Assembly (NCBI GenBank): GCA_910586585.1 | Contig: CAJUKA010000001.1 | Coordinates: 1 to 64,000 of the forward strand | Length of the DNA: 64,000 nucleotides | Source of the DNA: an uncultured Lachnospiraceae bacterium | GTDB taxonomy: Bacteria > Bacillota > Clostridia > Lachnospirales > Lachnospiraceae | Direction of reading: 5' to 3' | In this document: positions 36,345 to 45,283 of the stretch, one piece after another | Layout of the letters: each line of letters opens with the position of its first letter | Position numbering within the stretch: position 1 is the first letter of the stretch | The notes under the pieces: model-generated | Database searches by the model: none | What the model was told of the DNA's origin: nothing | The model's input: the letters and a program-made list of their open reading frames with translations, nothing else | Program-made: the position numbers and the translations under genes

Positions 36345-36734
36345 ATGGATGCTGAATGTTTGAGAGTAAGCATACTCAGACAAACTACATACCATATGGT
36401 TAGAATGGGATTTCAGGCAAGTCAAAAAGGTTATCGTTATCTGCGGGAAGCGGTATGGGTAGCTTACAGAAAACCTGAGACGCTCAAAGCAGTCACGAAA
36501 CTTTTATATCCTGAAGTCGCAAAACTTTTTTCGACAACAGACAAACAGGTTGAACGAGCCATCAGAAGTGCAATTGAGACGGCATGGATCAAGGGAAATC
36601 AAGAGACATTAAAAGCATTTTTTAAAGATATTTATGGAGATGGGAGTACAAGGCCGACCAATAAAGAAGTGATAGAGTGCCTGGTTGAATTTTTCAAAGA
36701 TACAGCAGATCCGGATGATGAATTTGGAGGATAA
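36345..36734 (+). CDS. stand-alone Spo0A-type DNA-binding domain protein
   Basis: The 129 residues match the C-terminal effector domain of Spo0A: MGFQASQKGYRYLREAVWVA, LKAVTKLLYPEVAKLFSTTD and the recognition region KQVERAIRSAIETAWIKGN, then RPTNKEVIECLVEFFKD. The receiver domain with its phosphorylated Asp is absent, so phosphorelay control is lost and the protein could bind 0A-box-like DNA constitutively or compete with Spo0A. GGAGG lies before ATG 36345. It lies between fcl and a glycosyltransferase in the polysaccharide operon, pointing to local control of surface glycan, which is inference. Confidence 0.85.
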   Translation: MDAECLRVSILRQTTYHMVRMGFQASQKGYRYLREAVWVAYRKPETLKAVTKLLYPEVAKLFSTTDKQVERAIRSAIETAWIKGNQETLKAFFKDIYGDGSTRPTNKEVIECLVEFFKDTADPDDEFGG

Positions 36735-36738
36735 TGGA

Positions 36739-37680
36739 TTGAAGACATATTCAAAGAGTTTGAGTATTATAGTCCCATGCTATAATGAGGAAGAGAGTAT
36801 CCCTCTTTTTTATGAGGAAATTATGAAGCAGGAAACATTTTTTCATGAAAAGGATGTGGAGTTTGAGTTTATTTTTGTAGATGATGGTTCCAAAGATGGA
36901 ACGGTGAACGCAGTGAAGACACTTCGGGAAAAAGATGAAAGAGTGCATTTAGTTTCTTTTTCGCGCAATTTTGGAAAAGAATCTGCGATTATAGCAGGGC
37001 TTGAAAAATCAATTGGAGATTTTGTGGTATTTATGGACGCGGATTTGCAGGATCCTCCAGCAATTTTGCCGGAAATGTATGAATATATTGGGCAGGGTTA
37101 TGATTCCGTAGCAACAAGACGTGTGGACAGAAAGGGGGAGCCACCGATACGCTCCTTTTTTGCCAGACGTTTTTATGGTCTTATGAGAAAAATTTCAAAG
37201 ACAGAGATTGTAGACGGTGCAAGAGATTACAGACTTATGACAAGGCAGGTCGCAGATGCAATTCTGTCTATGCGTGAATATAACCGTTTTTCAAAAGGAA
37301 TTTTTGGCTGGGTAGGATATCGGACAAAATGGTTGGAATATGAGAATGTGGAGCGGATAGCAGGCGAAACAAAATGGTCTTTTTGGAAATTATTTTTGTA
37401 CTCGCTGGATGGAATTATGGCATTTTCGACAGTTCCTTTGTCTATTGCGTCGATATTTGGGATTTTATTTTGTGTATTAGCGTTTGTATTTGTGATTTTT
37501 ATCTTTGTGAGGGCGCTTCTTTATGGGGACCCGGTCGCGGGCTGGCCTTCTATGGTATGCATTATTTTGTTTATCGGAGGTGTACAGCTTTTGTGCGTAG
37601 GAATTATGGGACAATATATGAGCAAAATGTATATGGAAGTAAAGGACAGGCCCAAATACCTTGTTAAGGAAGAGTTTTAG
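36739..37680 (+). CDS. GT2 glycosyltransferase, polyprenyl-phosphate type (GtrB/DPM1-like)
   Basis: A 313-residue protein: GT-A domain with LSIIVPCYNEEESIP, FIFVDDGSKDGT, FSRNFGKESAIIAGLE and FMDADLQDPP, then two membrane helices near residues 230-300. Such enzymes move a sugar from an NDP donor to undecaprenyl phosphate, usually glucose. No ATG fits: TTG 36739 has GGAGG eight bases upstream and lies four bases after the previous stop. Confidence 0.88.
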   Translation: MKTYSKSLSIIVPCYNEEESIPLFYEEIMKQETFFHEKDVEFEFIFVDDGSKDGTVNAVKTLREKDERVHLVSFSRNFGKESAIIAGLEKSIGDFVVFMDADLQDPPAILPEMYEYIGQGYDSVATRRVDRKGEPPIRSFFARRFYGLMRKISKTEIVDGARDYRLMTRQVADAILSMREYNRFSKGIFGWVGYRTKWLEYENVERIAGETKWSFWKLFLYSLDGIMAFSTVPLSIASIFGILFCVLAFVFVIFIFVRALLYGDPVAGWPSMVCIILFIGGVQLLCVGIMGQYMSKMYMEVKDRPKYLVKEEF

Positions 37681-37682
37681 AG

Positions 37683-38477
37683 ATGACAAAGCATGATGCC
37701 ATCTTGAAGGATGGTTTAGTGAGTATTGTGGTTCCAGTATATAATGCAGAGAACTTTCTATCAGAAACAATCGGCTATATACAGGCGCAGACTTACAAAG
37801 ATTGGGAGCTTTTGCTTGTAGATGATTGTTCTACAGACAAAAGCAGGGAATGGATCGAGACAAAAAGAAAAGTAGATGACCGTATTAAGCTTGTGGTACA
37901 GGATAAAAATAGTGGTGCCGCCAAGGCGAGAAACCGTGGGATTTGTGAGGCCCAGGGACGCTATCTATGTTTTCTGGACGCAGATGATATCTGGATGCCA
38001 GACAAGCTTAGTACACAGCTAGAATATATAAAAGAGGTGCAAAAGACAAGCAATCCCCAGGCTGGATTTGTGTTTATGGGATATGAGTTTGCGGACGAAA
38101 AAGGCAGTGGACTTGGAAAGATTGTACATGTTCCTAGGCAGATTCATTATAAAGAAGCACTAAAGAACACGACAATATTTACATCAACAGTCATGATTGA
38201 CAGAAAATGGATACCAGATGAGGATATTTATATGCCATGTATAGAAAGTGAGGATACTGCAACATGGTGGCAGATTCTCAAAAAACATGGTACAGGATAT
38301 GGTATTGACGCAAATCTTGTCAAATATAGAAGGAGTGCAAAAACATTGTCTTCGAATAAATTGACTGCAATCAGAAGAATTTGGAATCTGTATCGGAAAC
38401 AGGAAGGATTTGGCATTGTAGTTAGTATGTATTATATGTTTTTTTGGGCATATAGGGCAGTCCTTAGACGAATTTAG
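37683..38477 (+). CDS. GT2 family glycosyltransferase
   Basis: The 264 residues form a GT-A fold: LVSIVVPVYNAENFLSETIG, LLVDDCSTDKSREW, KNSGAAKARNRGI and FLDADDIWMPDKLS with the DxD metal site. Closest in style to EPS/capsule transferases of streptococci and clostridia. The C-terminal part (YYMFFWAYRAV) is membrane-associating. The donor and acceptor are unknown. It begins two bases after the previous stop. Confidence 0.88.
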   Translation: MTKHDAILKDGLVSIVVPVYNAENFLSETIGYIQAQTYKDWELLLVDDCSTDKSREWIETKRKVDDRIKLVVQDKNSGAAKARNRGICEAQGRYLCFLDADDIWMPDKLSTQLEYIKEVQKTSNPQAGFVFMGYEFADEKGSGLGKIVHVPRQIHYKEALKNTTIFTSTVMIDRKWIPDEDIYMPCIESEDTATWWQILKKHGTGYGIDANLVKYRRSAKTLSSNKLTAIRRIWNLYRKQEGFGIVVSMYYMFFWAYRAVLRRI

Positions 38478-38494
38478 CGCAGAGGGAAGTTTTT

Positions 38495-39952
38495 TTGCAT
38501 CATATGCATCAGGAATTGATGCGGCTGGAGGGTGTAATGGGACGTTTAGAGGCAGCAAAACGAGCAGTAATATTACAAATGTCATTGGTAGGACTTGTCG
38601 TGCAGACATTGATGTATATTTTTGTCTGGCAGAGAGTGTATAATGACATTATGCAGAATGGTATGTGGAGAAGCTTTCACAGAAGGGGCTTCTGGCTTTT
38701 GGCCGCCGTTTATTTTATATTGCTGTTGTTTTTTACTGCCACATATGGCGGACTCAAAGTAGGATTTCTAAAACCAATGGATGTCTTTTTTTCACAAGTA
38801 TTGTCACTTATTTGTGCCAATGTTGTGTCGTATTTTCAGATTTCGCTGTTATCGCTGGGGCTTGTGACGGCAGGACCGCTGATTTTGATGATGCTTGCGC
38901 AAATTGTGATGTCAGCAGTGTGGACTTTTATCAGTAATAAACTATATAAACGGTTTTTTCCACCAAAAAATCTGCTGTTTATCAGTGGCGACAGACCTAT
39001 AGAGGGAATTTTGAACAAATTTGATTCGCGGCGTGACAAATATAATATTGAACATTGTGTCTCTGAGAGCGCTGGCAGAGAGGCGCTTGAAAAAGAGATT
39101 TTGTCGGGTTATGATGGCATTGTGCTGTGGGATATCAATACAGAAATAAGAAACAAGCTGCTGAAGTTTTGCTACAGCAGGGGAATCCGTGTGTATATGA
39201 TGCCAAAAATTCCAGATATTATGATACAGGGATCGGCTCAGCTCAATCTTTTTGATACGCCAATTTTGCTTACAAGAGAGTATGCAATGACAATCGAACA
39301 GCGTTTTTTGAAACGTTTGATTGATATCATTTGTTCATTGATTTTGCTGATTATGGCATCGCCATTTATGATTGTGACCGCGATTGTAATAAAAGCCTAT
39401 GACGGTGGTCCAGTGCTTTACAAGCAGGTGCGGTGTACGCGGGATATGCGTGAGTTTCAGATTTTAAAATTTCGAAGTATGCGCACTGACGCGGAAAAGG
39501 ATGGCGTAGCAAGGTTAGCCTCAAAAAATGACAGCCGGATTACACCGATTGGAAAGTTTATCAGAAAGGTGAGAATTGATGAGCTTCCGCAGCTTTTTAA
39601 TATTCTCAAAGGCGAAATGTCCTTTATCGGTCCCAGGCCAGAACGGCCTGAAATTATCAGGCAATACCAGGAAGATATGCCAGAGTTTATGTTTCGAACA
39701 AAAGTAAAGGCTGGGCTTGCGGGGTATGCACAAGTTTACGGCAAGTATAATACAACACCTTATGACAAACTCAAACTTGATTTATTTTATATAGAAAATT
39801 ATAGTGTATGGCTAGACTTAAAACTCATGCTTCTGACAATAAAGATTCTTTTTCAGCCTGACAGTACAGAGGGCGTGGATGAGAACCAGACAACTGCAAT
39901 TAAGGACGCAGAAAAAAGTAAGTCCCCTGCAAAGAATAGATATCAGGAATAA
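38495..39952 (+). CDS. polyprenyl-phosphate sugar-phosphate transferase (initiating enzyme)
   Basis: 485 residues. Residues about 25-150 contain four membrane helices, then a Rossmann-like middle part, and a C-terminal bacterial sugar transferase domain: RFLKRLIDIICSLILLI, GGPVLYKQVRCTRDMREF, LKFRSMRTDAEKDG, RKVRIDELPQLFNILKGEMS, FIGPRPERPE and KAGLAGYAQVYGKYN. This class starts repeat-unit assembly by linking a sugar phosphate to undecaprenyl phosphate. It probably starts at TTG 38495, with AGAGGGA before it; ATG 38504 is an alternative. Confidence 0.92.
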   Translation: MHHMHQELMRLEGVMGRLEAAKRAVILQMSLVGLVVQTLMYIFVWQRVYNDIMQNGMWRSFHRRGFWLLAAVYFILLLFFTATYGGLKVGFLKPMDVFFSQVLSLICANVVSYFQISLLSLGLVTAGPLILMMLAQIVMSAVWTFISNKLYKRFFPPKNLLFISGDRPIEGILNKFDSRRDKYNIEHCVSESAGREALEKEILSGYDGIVLWDINTEIRNKLLKFCYSRGIRVYMMPKIPDIMIQGSAQLNLFDTPILLTREYAMTIEQRFLKRLIDIICSLILLIMASPFMIVTAIVIKAYDGGPVLYKQVRCTRDMREFQILKFRSMRTDAEKDGVARLASKNDSRITPIGKFIRKVRIDELPQLFNILKGEMSFIGPRPERPEIIRQYQEDMPEFMFRTKVKAGLAGYAQVYGKYNTTPYDKLKLDLFYIENYSVWLDLKLMLLTIKILFQPDSTEGVDENQTTAIKDAEKSKSPAKNRYQE

Positions 39953-39975
39953 TTTTCAAGATAGGAGGGAGTCGT

Positions 39976-41037
39976 GTGGAATCTTTTTCACAACAGGGAA
40001 TTGACAGCAGAGCAATGTTTGCAGCATTTATGAGAAATATTCCAATGCTGCTTGTTCTGGCAGCGGCCGGTGCCATTTTGGGCAGTGGCCTTAATGTGTT
40101 TCTAGTTCTTTTGCAGTCACGGGATACGGTTTTTGTATCTGAGACAGAATATTATATTGAATTTGCGCCAGGGCGGTACGAGGCGAGAGACCACTATAAT
40201 GATTTTACGTGGAATGATGTGCTTGCAACGGATTTGATTCTTGGAAGAGCAATGGAACTTCTGGGGGATCAATATGAGAGAACACAGGTAAAAGATTCAA
40301 TAACTGCTGATATTTTATCGGATGTACGCTATTTGACAATAACAGTCAGAAGCAAAACATTCGAAGAGGCGGAAGCAATCAAAAATGCACTTCAGACAGC
40401 GTTAGAAGAGTTTGGTGCCAAGAAGAAAGAATTTGAATCGATTGAGAAGATTGAAGACTTGGAGATTGTACAGGAGAAACGGCAGTATTTTGCATGGCGG
40501 GCGGCTGTTTTGGGAGCAGCGATATTACTATGTATTGGAATTTTTGAGATTGCTTTTCGGATTTGTGCTGGTTCCGCCTTTTATACTAAACAGGAGATTG
40601 TTAAAACATTTGGGATTCCTGTTTATGGGATGACTTTTAAAGAAAACGCAAATCGGGATTCATTTCTGCAGAAACAATACAAAATGCTGGAGCAAAATTT
40701 GAAACTGTTGAATCAAAATGGCACCAAAATATATCTGTTGGATGCATCTGAGGGCGTGTATGTAGAAGCTTTTTTGAAGAATATCACATCTCAAACAAAA
40801 ATAAAAACCTCTTTTTTCAAGAAATATGATAGAGGACAGGAGTTGTCAGGGGCAACATTTCTGGCAGTGATTCCATTTGGGAAGACGTACAGAGAAAAAA
40901 TAACAGATGAAATGGAATATGTGAAACTGCATGGAGCTTCTGTGCGCGGTGCAGTTCTTGTAGAAGCGGACAACATCTGGCAAAGGATTTACTACGCTTG
41001 TTACACATGGAATAAAAAGGAAGTGAATGAATCATGA
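39976..41037 (+). CDS. Wzz-like chain-length protein with degenerate BY-kinase-like tail
   Basis: A 353-residue protein starting at GTG 39976 with AGGAGGG upstream. Membrane helices lie near 22-45 and 174-197 with a Wzz-like periplasmic part between. After the second helix, about 150 residues resemble a bacterial tyrosine kinase (IYLLDASEGVYVEAFL; TFLAVIPFGKTYREKITDEM; RGAVLVEAD) but no Walker A lysine loop is present. The protein therefore may control chain length like CpsC with a non-catalytic kinase-like partner fused on. This reading of the tail is inference. Confidence 0.75.
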   Translation: MESFSQQGIDSRAMFAAFMRNIPMLLVLAAAGAILGSGLNVFLVLLQSRDTVFVSETEYYIEFAPGRYEARDHYNDFTWNDVLATDLILGRAMELLGDQYERTQVKDSITADILSDVRYLTITVRSKTFEEAEAIKNALQTALEEFGAKKKEFESIEKIEDLEIVQEKRQYFAWRAAVLGAAILLCIGIFEIAFRICAGSAFYTKQEIVKTFGIPVYGMTFKENANRDSFLQKQYKMLEQNLKLLNQNGTKIYLLDASEGVYVEAFLKNITSQTKIKTSFFKKYDRGQELSGATFLAVIPFGKTYREKITDEMEYVKLHGASVRGAVLVEADNIWQRIYYACYTWNKKEVNES

Positions 41038-41816
41038 AGTTACAGGTTCTGGTATCGGCTGTCAATGAGGATAGTTCTACGCTGGCATCGCGCATGCATA
41101 TAGAAAGTGACGCAATTATCATTAATCAGACCAATCACTTTGGTTATCAGGAATATACACACAATGGAAGATTAATACAGTGTTATGAACTGAATGAAAA
41201 AGGGGTTGGACTCAGCAGAAACAATGCACTATTGAGGGCAGATGGAGATATTCTTTTGTTTGCAGATGAGGATATTGTGTACGACAAAGGTTATGAGAAG
41301 CGAATTTTAGATGCATTTGCAGCGCATCCGAACGCTGATTTTTTGCTGTTTAATATGCGTGTTGGCGCATCAAGAGCCACATATCACACAGAAAAATTTC
41401 ATCGGGTCCATATATGGAATGCTGGCAGATATCCTACGTATTCCTTTGCAGTAAGAAGAGAAAAGCTTCATGCTGCACATGTTACATTTTCGCTTTTATT
41501 TGGAGGCGGAGCAAAGTACAGCAACGGTGAGGACAGTTTGTTTTTGAAAGATTGTCTGCGCTATGGACTCAAAGTTTATGCGATTCCGATAGAGATTGGC
41601 ATGGAAAGAGAACGAGAGTCTACCTGGTTTCAAGGGTATACAGATAAATTTTTTATAGACAGAGGAGTGCTTTATCATTTTCTGTATGGGCGGGTTGCAT
41701 GGCTGATGGCGGTGCGGTTTATAGCGGCGCATGGGCGTGTGATGTGCACAGAAATACCAAAGAAAAATGCCTTGGCGCTGATGAGAAAAGGGATACAATC
41801 AGTGAAAATGCTTTGA
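41034..41816 (+). CDS. GT2-like glycosyltransferase
   Basis: A 260-residue protein with GT-A features: VLVSAVNEDSSTLASRM, EKGVGLSRNNALLRADGDILLFADED (DED metal site), then GGGAKYSNGEDSLFLKDCLR. The beginning lacks the classic VPVYN motif, which suggests a divergent group often annotated simply as glycosyltransferase. The start overlaps the previous stop by four bases, so translational coupling is likely. Confidence 0.75.
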   Translation: MKLQVLVSAVNEDSSTLASRMHIESDAIIINQTNHFGYQEYTHNGRLIQCYELNEKGVGLSRNNALLRADGDILLFADEDIVYDKGYEKRILDAFAAHPNADFLLFNMRVGASRATYHTEKFHRVHIWNAGRYPTYSFAVRREKLHAAHVTFSLLFGGGAKYSNGEDSLFLKDCLRYGLKVYAIPIEIGMERERESTWFQGYTDKFFIDRGVLYHFLYGRVAWLMAVRFIAAHGRVMCTEIPKKNALALMRKGIQSVKML

Positions 41817-41818
41817 AG

Positions 41819-41832
41819 CACGTGTACACGTG
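41819..41832. repeat. perfect 14-bp palindrome
   Basis: CACGTGTACACGTG begins three bases after the previous stop and lies within the putative leader of the EpsG-like gene. It could be a hairpin or a regulator site. Confidence 0.6.
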
Positions 41833-41943
41833 ATGTCTCGATCTGTGGCAAATATTGCGAGAAGACTTTTGATAGATGTGTGCAAATGGCGGAAAAGTGC
41901 AAGAGGGATTGCAAGTGAATATTCACAGATGAAGGAGGCTTTT

Positions 41944-43095
41944 GTGACATTTGACAGAGTAGGTTCTATTTTCTTTTATATGCTGATAGCATGGATAACC
42001 TGCCTGATGGCATATAAAGTACAACCCTATCAGCCATCTGAGCCTAAATGGGTAAATGGGCAAAGAACAAAGAGACATTTTGAGAATAGATTGTATTATA
42101 CAGGAATTTTTTTGATTCTTTTTGCGGTGTCGGTTCTGCGTTTTGATATTGGAAACGATTACAGGCAGTATACTCAGACTGCACACGAAGCTTATGTCGG
42201 CGGATATGTAGTGACAGAGTTTGGATTTAATATGCTTGTAAAAGTACTGTACTGGATTTCGGGCGGAGAATATTATGAATTGGTATTTGCAGTATTTGCA
42301 TTGGTTACATTGATTTTTTTCCTAAAGGCATTTATAGTACAAAGTGAAAGTTTTTCACAGTCTTTTTTTCTGTTTATGACATTGGGACTGTATTTTCAAA
42401 CATTCAATACAGTTCGGTATTATCTGGCGCTTTCGGTAGCGCTCTTCTCGATGCGTTATGTACTGGAGAAGGATTTTATGAAGTTTGTCTTTTGGATACT
42501 GGCGGCTGCCTTGTTTCATAAATCGGTTCTGCTGGTCATTCCTGTATATTGGCTTGCCTCGTGTCAGTGGAAACGATGGCATGTGGCGGCAGGTTTGATG
42601 GTTAGCTTGGTTTGTTATGCTGCACAAAAGCTAATATTGCAGCTTGCGTTGTTATTATATCCTTCCTATAAGAATACAATCTATCTGGAGGGCGGCAGCA
42701 GCCGGGTTCATGTTTTGCGGATTCTTGCAGTACTTGCACTGTATGGATGGTTTGTATGGTACACGAAAGATAAATTAAAAAATAACCCATGTTATCAGAA
42801 AATCCAGTTTTACGGTCACTTAAATCTGCTGGCTTTTGCAGCAGGCACATTTTTTTCTTTTCTGCCAGTAGTGACGCGTATTGTGTATTATTTTAGTGTT
42901 TCACAGCTTTTTATGATTCCGCTGATTTTGCAGAATATTGATGATAAAATTGTGCAAAAAAGAGTTGGCAGGATTATTTATGCAGTGTGTATTGTTTATT
43001 TTGGGGTATTTTTGCTGGAAGCGCATCAGGATGGCGTGGGGCTTCTTCCGTATCGAAGCTGGCTTTTTGAAACACAGCGGTATCATTATAAATAG
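41944..43095 (+). CDS. EpsG-family polysaccharide polymerase
   Basis: A 383-residue protein with about ten to twelve membrane helices and the family pattern RFDIGNDYRQYTQTAHEAYVGG early on, followed by GGEYYELVFAVFALVTL and FFLFMTLGLYFQTFNTVRYYL. EpsG/Wzy-like proteins join repeat units outside the membrane. GTG 41944 has GGAGG five bases before it; a GTG-ATG at 41830-41833 would add 37 residues but has no ribosome site and lies in the palindrome. Confidence 0.82.
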   Translation: MTFDRVGSIFFYMLIAWITCLMAYKVQPYQPSEPKWVNGQRTKRHFENRLYYTGIFLILFAVSVLRFDIGNDYRQYTQTAHEAYVGGYVVTEFGFNMLVKVLYWISGGEYYELVFAVFALVTLIFFLKAFIVQSESFSQSFFLFMTLGLYFQTFNTVRYYLALSVALFSMRYVLEKDFMKFVFWILAAALFHKSVLLVIPVYWLASCQWKRWHVAAGLMVSLVCYAAQKLILQLALLLYPSYKNTIYLEGGSSRVHVLRILAVLALYGWFVWYTKDKLKNNPCYQKIQFYGHLNLLAFAAGTFFSFLPVVTRIVYYFSVSQLFMIPLILQNIDDKIVQKRVGRIIYAVCIVYFGVFLLEAHQDGVGLLPYRSWLFETQRYHYK

Positions 43096-43111
43096 AAGAG
43101 GTTAACAGCGC

Positions 43112-43942
43112 ATGAATGAAAAAATTCGGTATAGTATTATTGTGGTCTGCTTGAATGCGGGGGAGCGGCTATATGATACAATTCAAAGTATCAGGAATCA
43201 GAAGTATCCTTTTTTTGAAATTGTGATAAAAGACGGTGGTTCAACAGATGGGTCCATACAAAAGATTGAGAAGGACTTTTGCGACGAGAGGATTTGCATC
43301 TATACAAAAAAGGATACAGGAATTTATGATGCTATGAATCAGGCTGTAAAACTTGCAAAAGAGGGCTACTATCTGTTTTTGAATGCGGGTGATACGTTTT
43401 ATGATAATCAAGTGCTTAATAAAATAACGGACGAAATTGAAAAGCGGAATGCAAAAAAAGAGCATGTGGATATTCTCTACGGGAATATGCACCATAAAAC
43501 GCTGAATACAGTAATTTATGCTTCCCCTGAAATGAATGATTTCACATGTTATCGAAATATTCCCTGTCATCAGACTTGCTTTTATCACAAAAAGCTGTTT
43601 GAGGAAAGAGGATATTATCCCAAATATAACGTAAGAGCAGATTATGAGCATTTCTTGTGGTGTTATTATGAAATGAATGCAAATATACAATATGTGCCAG
43701 TGATAATCGCATCTTATGAGGGCGGAGGATATTCCGAGACAAAGGAGAACAAAAAACGCTCTGCATGTCAGCACCGTGAGATTGTTGTACATTATATGGG
43801 AAAGAAAAGAGCAAATTATTATCGTTTTCTGATGCTTCTGACGATGGCGCCGCTTCGGAGTGCCATAGCGCAAAACAAGCAGTTGTCAGGAATCTATAAT
43901 TGGTTAAAAAGGGGAATTTATAGGCGAAACGTGCAAGAATAA
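43112..43942 (+). CDS. GT2 family glycosyltransferase
   Basis: The 276 residues show SIIVVCLNAGERLYDTIQSIRNQ, FEIVIKDGGSTDGSIQKIE, KDTGIYDAMNQAVKLAKEGY and FLNAGDTFYDN, a set typical of WcaA/EPS transferases with N-A-G-D in place of DxD. The middle has CYRNIPCHQTCFYHKKLF. It is a cytoplasmic enzyme with an unknown donor. AGAGG precedes ATG 43112 after the polymerase gene. Confidence 0.87.
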   Translation: MNEKIRYSIIVVCLNAGERLYDTIQSIRNQKYPFFEIVIKDGGSTDGSIQKIEKDFCDERICIYTKKDTGIYDAMNQAVKLAKEGYYLFLNAGDTFYDNQVLNKITDEIEKRNAKKEHVDILYGNMHHKTLNTVIYASPEMNDFTCYRNIPCHQTCFYHKKLFEERGYYPKYNVRADYEHFLWCYYEMNANIQYVPVIIASYEGGGYSETKENKKRSACQHREIVVHYMGKKRANYYRFLMLLTMAPLRSAIAQNKQLSGIYNWLKRGIYRRNVQE

Positions 43943-43972
43943 GCACCAAAAAGCAGACAATGTGAAAGGATT

Positions 43973-45283
43973 GTGGTAAAAGTGAGGGTATTATGGTTAT
44001 GTAATATTATGCTGCCATTTATAGCAAAGAGTCTGGGGCATAAAATTGTTGTGAAGGAGGGCTGGCTTTCTGGTCTTGCGGGAAAACTGATAGCAAATCA
44101 GGATAGAAATCATGTCACACTTGCAATCTGCTTTCCAGCATCACAGGACTGGGGAATTGTAAAAGGCGATACTTCTTTGTTTGTAAAGAATAAGGCGCAG
44201 GGGATTGATTATTATATCTTTCGGGAAGATACGGATCATCCAGAGCATTACGATGCGGCTATGGAAGAAAGCCTTGCTGCTATTATCGCAGATTTTAGCC
44301 CGGAAATCATTCATATTTTTGGGACAGAATATCCACATACGCTTGCCTGTGTCAAAGCATTTGGACACCCAGGGCGGACATTGATTGGGATTCAGGGGCT
44401 ATGCAGTGCGATTGCTGAAGTGTATATGGCAGATCTGCCGTATTCTGTGCAAAAGAAAAGAACTTTTCGAGATATTGTGAAAAAGGATGGGTTAAAGGAT
44501 CAGCAGGCAAAATTTGCAAAGCGCGGCGAATATGAAAAACAGGCGCTTTCAATAGTAGGTCATGTGACGGGCAGGACGGATTTTGACCGGGAAATGACAA
44601 AAAAATTTGCTCCTCAGGCAAAATATCATTTCATGAATGAGACATTGCGGGAGGATTTTTACCATGATTCATGGAATATTGACAGAATTGAGCGGCATTC
44701 AATTTTTTTAAGCCAAGGAAATTATCCAATTAAAGGACTTCACTATTTGTTGAATGTATTGCCTGAAATTTTGGAAGAATATGAAGAGACGGTTGTCTAT
44801 GTGGCAGGGGATGTAATTACTGCACATAACAGTATTAAGGATAAAATAAAACTTTCAGGCTATGGAAAGTTTTTGTTAAAACAAATCAAACGCCATAAGC
44901 TTGAGAAGCATGTCAAGTTTGTAGGGCGCCTCCAGTCAGACAGAATGTGTGCCAGATTTTTGAAAACACATGTATTTTTATGCCCGTCAGCAATTGAAAA
45001 TTCACCAAATTCCGTTGGGGAAGCGATGCTTTTGGGGGTTCCAGTGGTTTCGGCTAATGTGGGCGGTGTCCATAATCTTGTATACGACGGGATCGATGGT
45101 TTTCTTTATACTAAGGATAAACCAACACAGCTAAAGGATGCAATTCTTCGTATTTTTGAAGATGATAAGTTGGCAATGTATTTGTCTTCCAATGCCAGAC
45201 GCCATGCGCTTCGAACCCATGATCCGGAAACGAATTACAGAACACTTTTGGAGATGTACCGTGAAATTAACAATAGTATCTAA
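43973..45283 (+). CDS. GT4-type glycosyltransferase
   Basis: A 436-residue GT-B protein beginning at GTG 43973. The N-terminal part has VLWLCNIMLPFIAKSLG and IIHIFGTEYPHTLACVKAFG, and the C-terminal part HSIFLSQGNYPIKGLHYLLNVLPEI, VKFVGRLQSDRM and FLCPSAIENSPNSVGEAMLLGVP (E-x7-E nucleotide-sugar motif), then VSANVGGVHNL. This suits capsule/EPS transferases. The donor is unknown. Confidence 0.88.
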   Translation: MVKVRVLWLCNIMLPFIAKSLGHKIVVKEGWLSGLAGKLIANQDRNHVTLAICFPASQDWGIVKGDTSLFVKNKAQGIDYYIFREDTDHPEHYDAAMEESLAAIIADFSPEIIHIFGTEYPHTLACVKAFGHPGRTLIGIQGLCSAIAEVYMADLPYSVQKKRTFRDIVKKDGLKDQQAKFAKRGEYEKQALSIVGHVTGRTDFDREMTKKFAPQAKYHFMNETLREDFYHDSWNIDRIERHSIFLSQGNYPIKGLHYLLNVLPEILEEYEETVVYVAGDVITAHNSIKDKIKLSGYGKFLLKQIKRHKLEKHVKFVGRLQSDRMCARFLKTHVFLCPSAIENSPNSVGEAMLLGVPVVSANVGGVHNLVYDGIDGFLYTKDKPTQLKDAILRIFEDDKLAMYLSSNARRHALRTHDPETNYRTLLEMYREINNSI

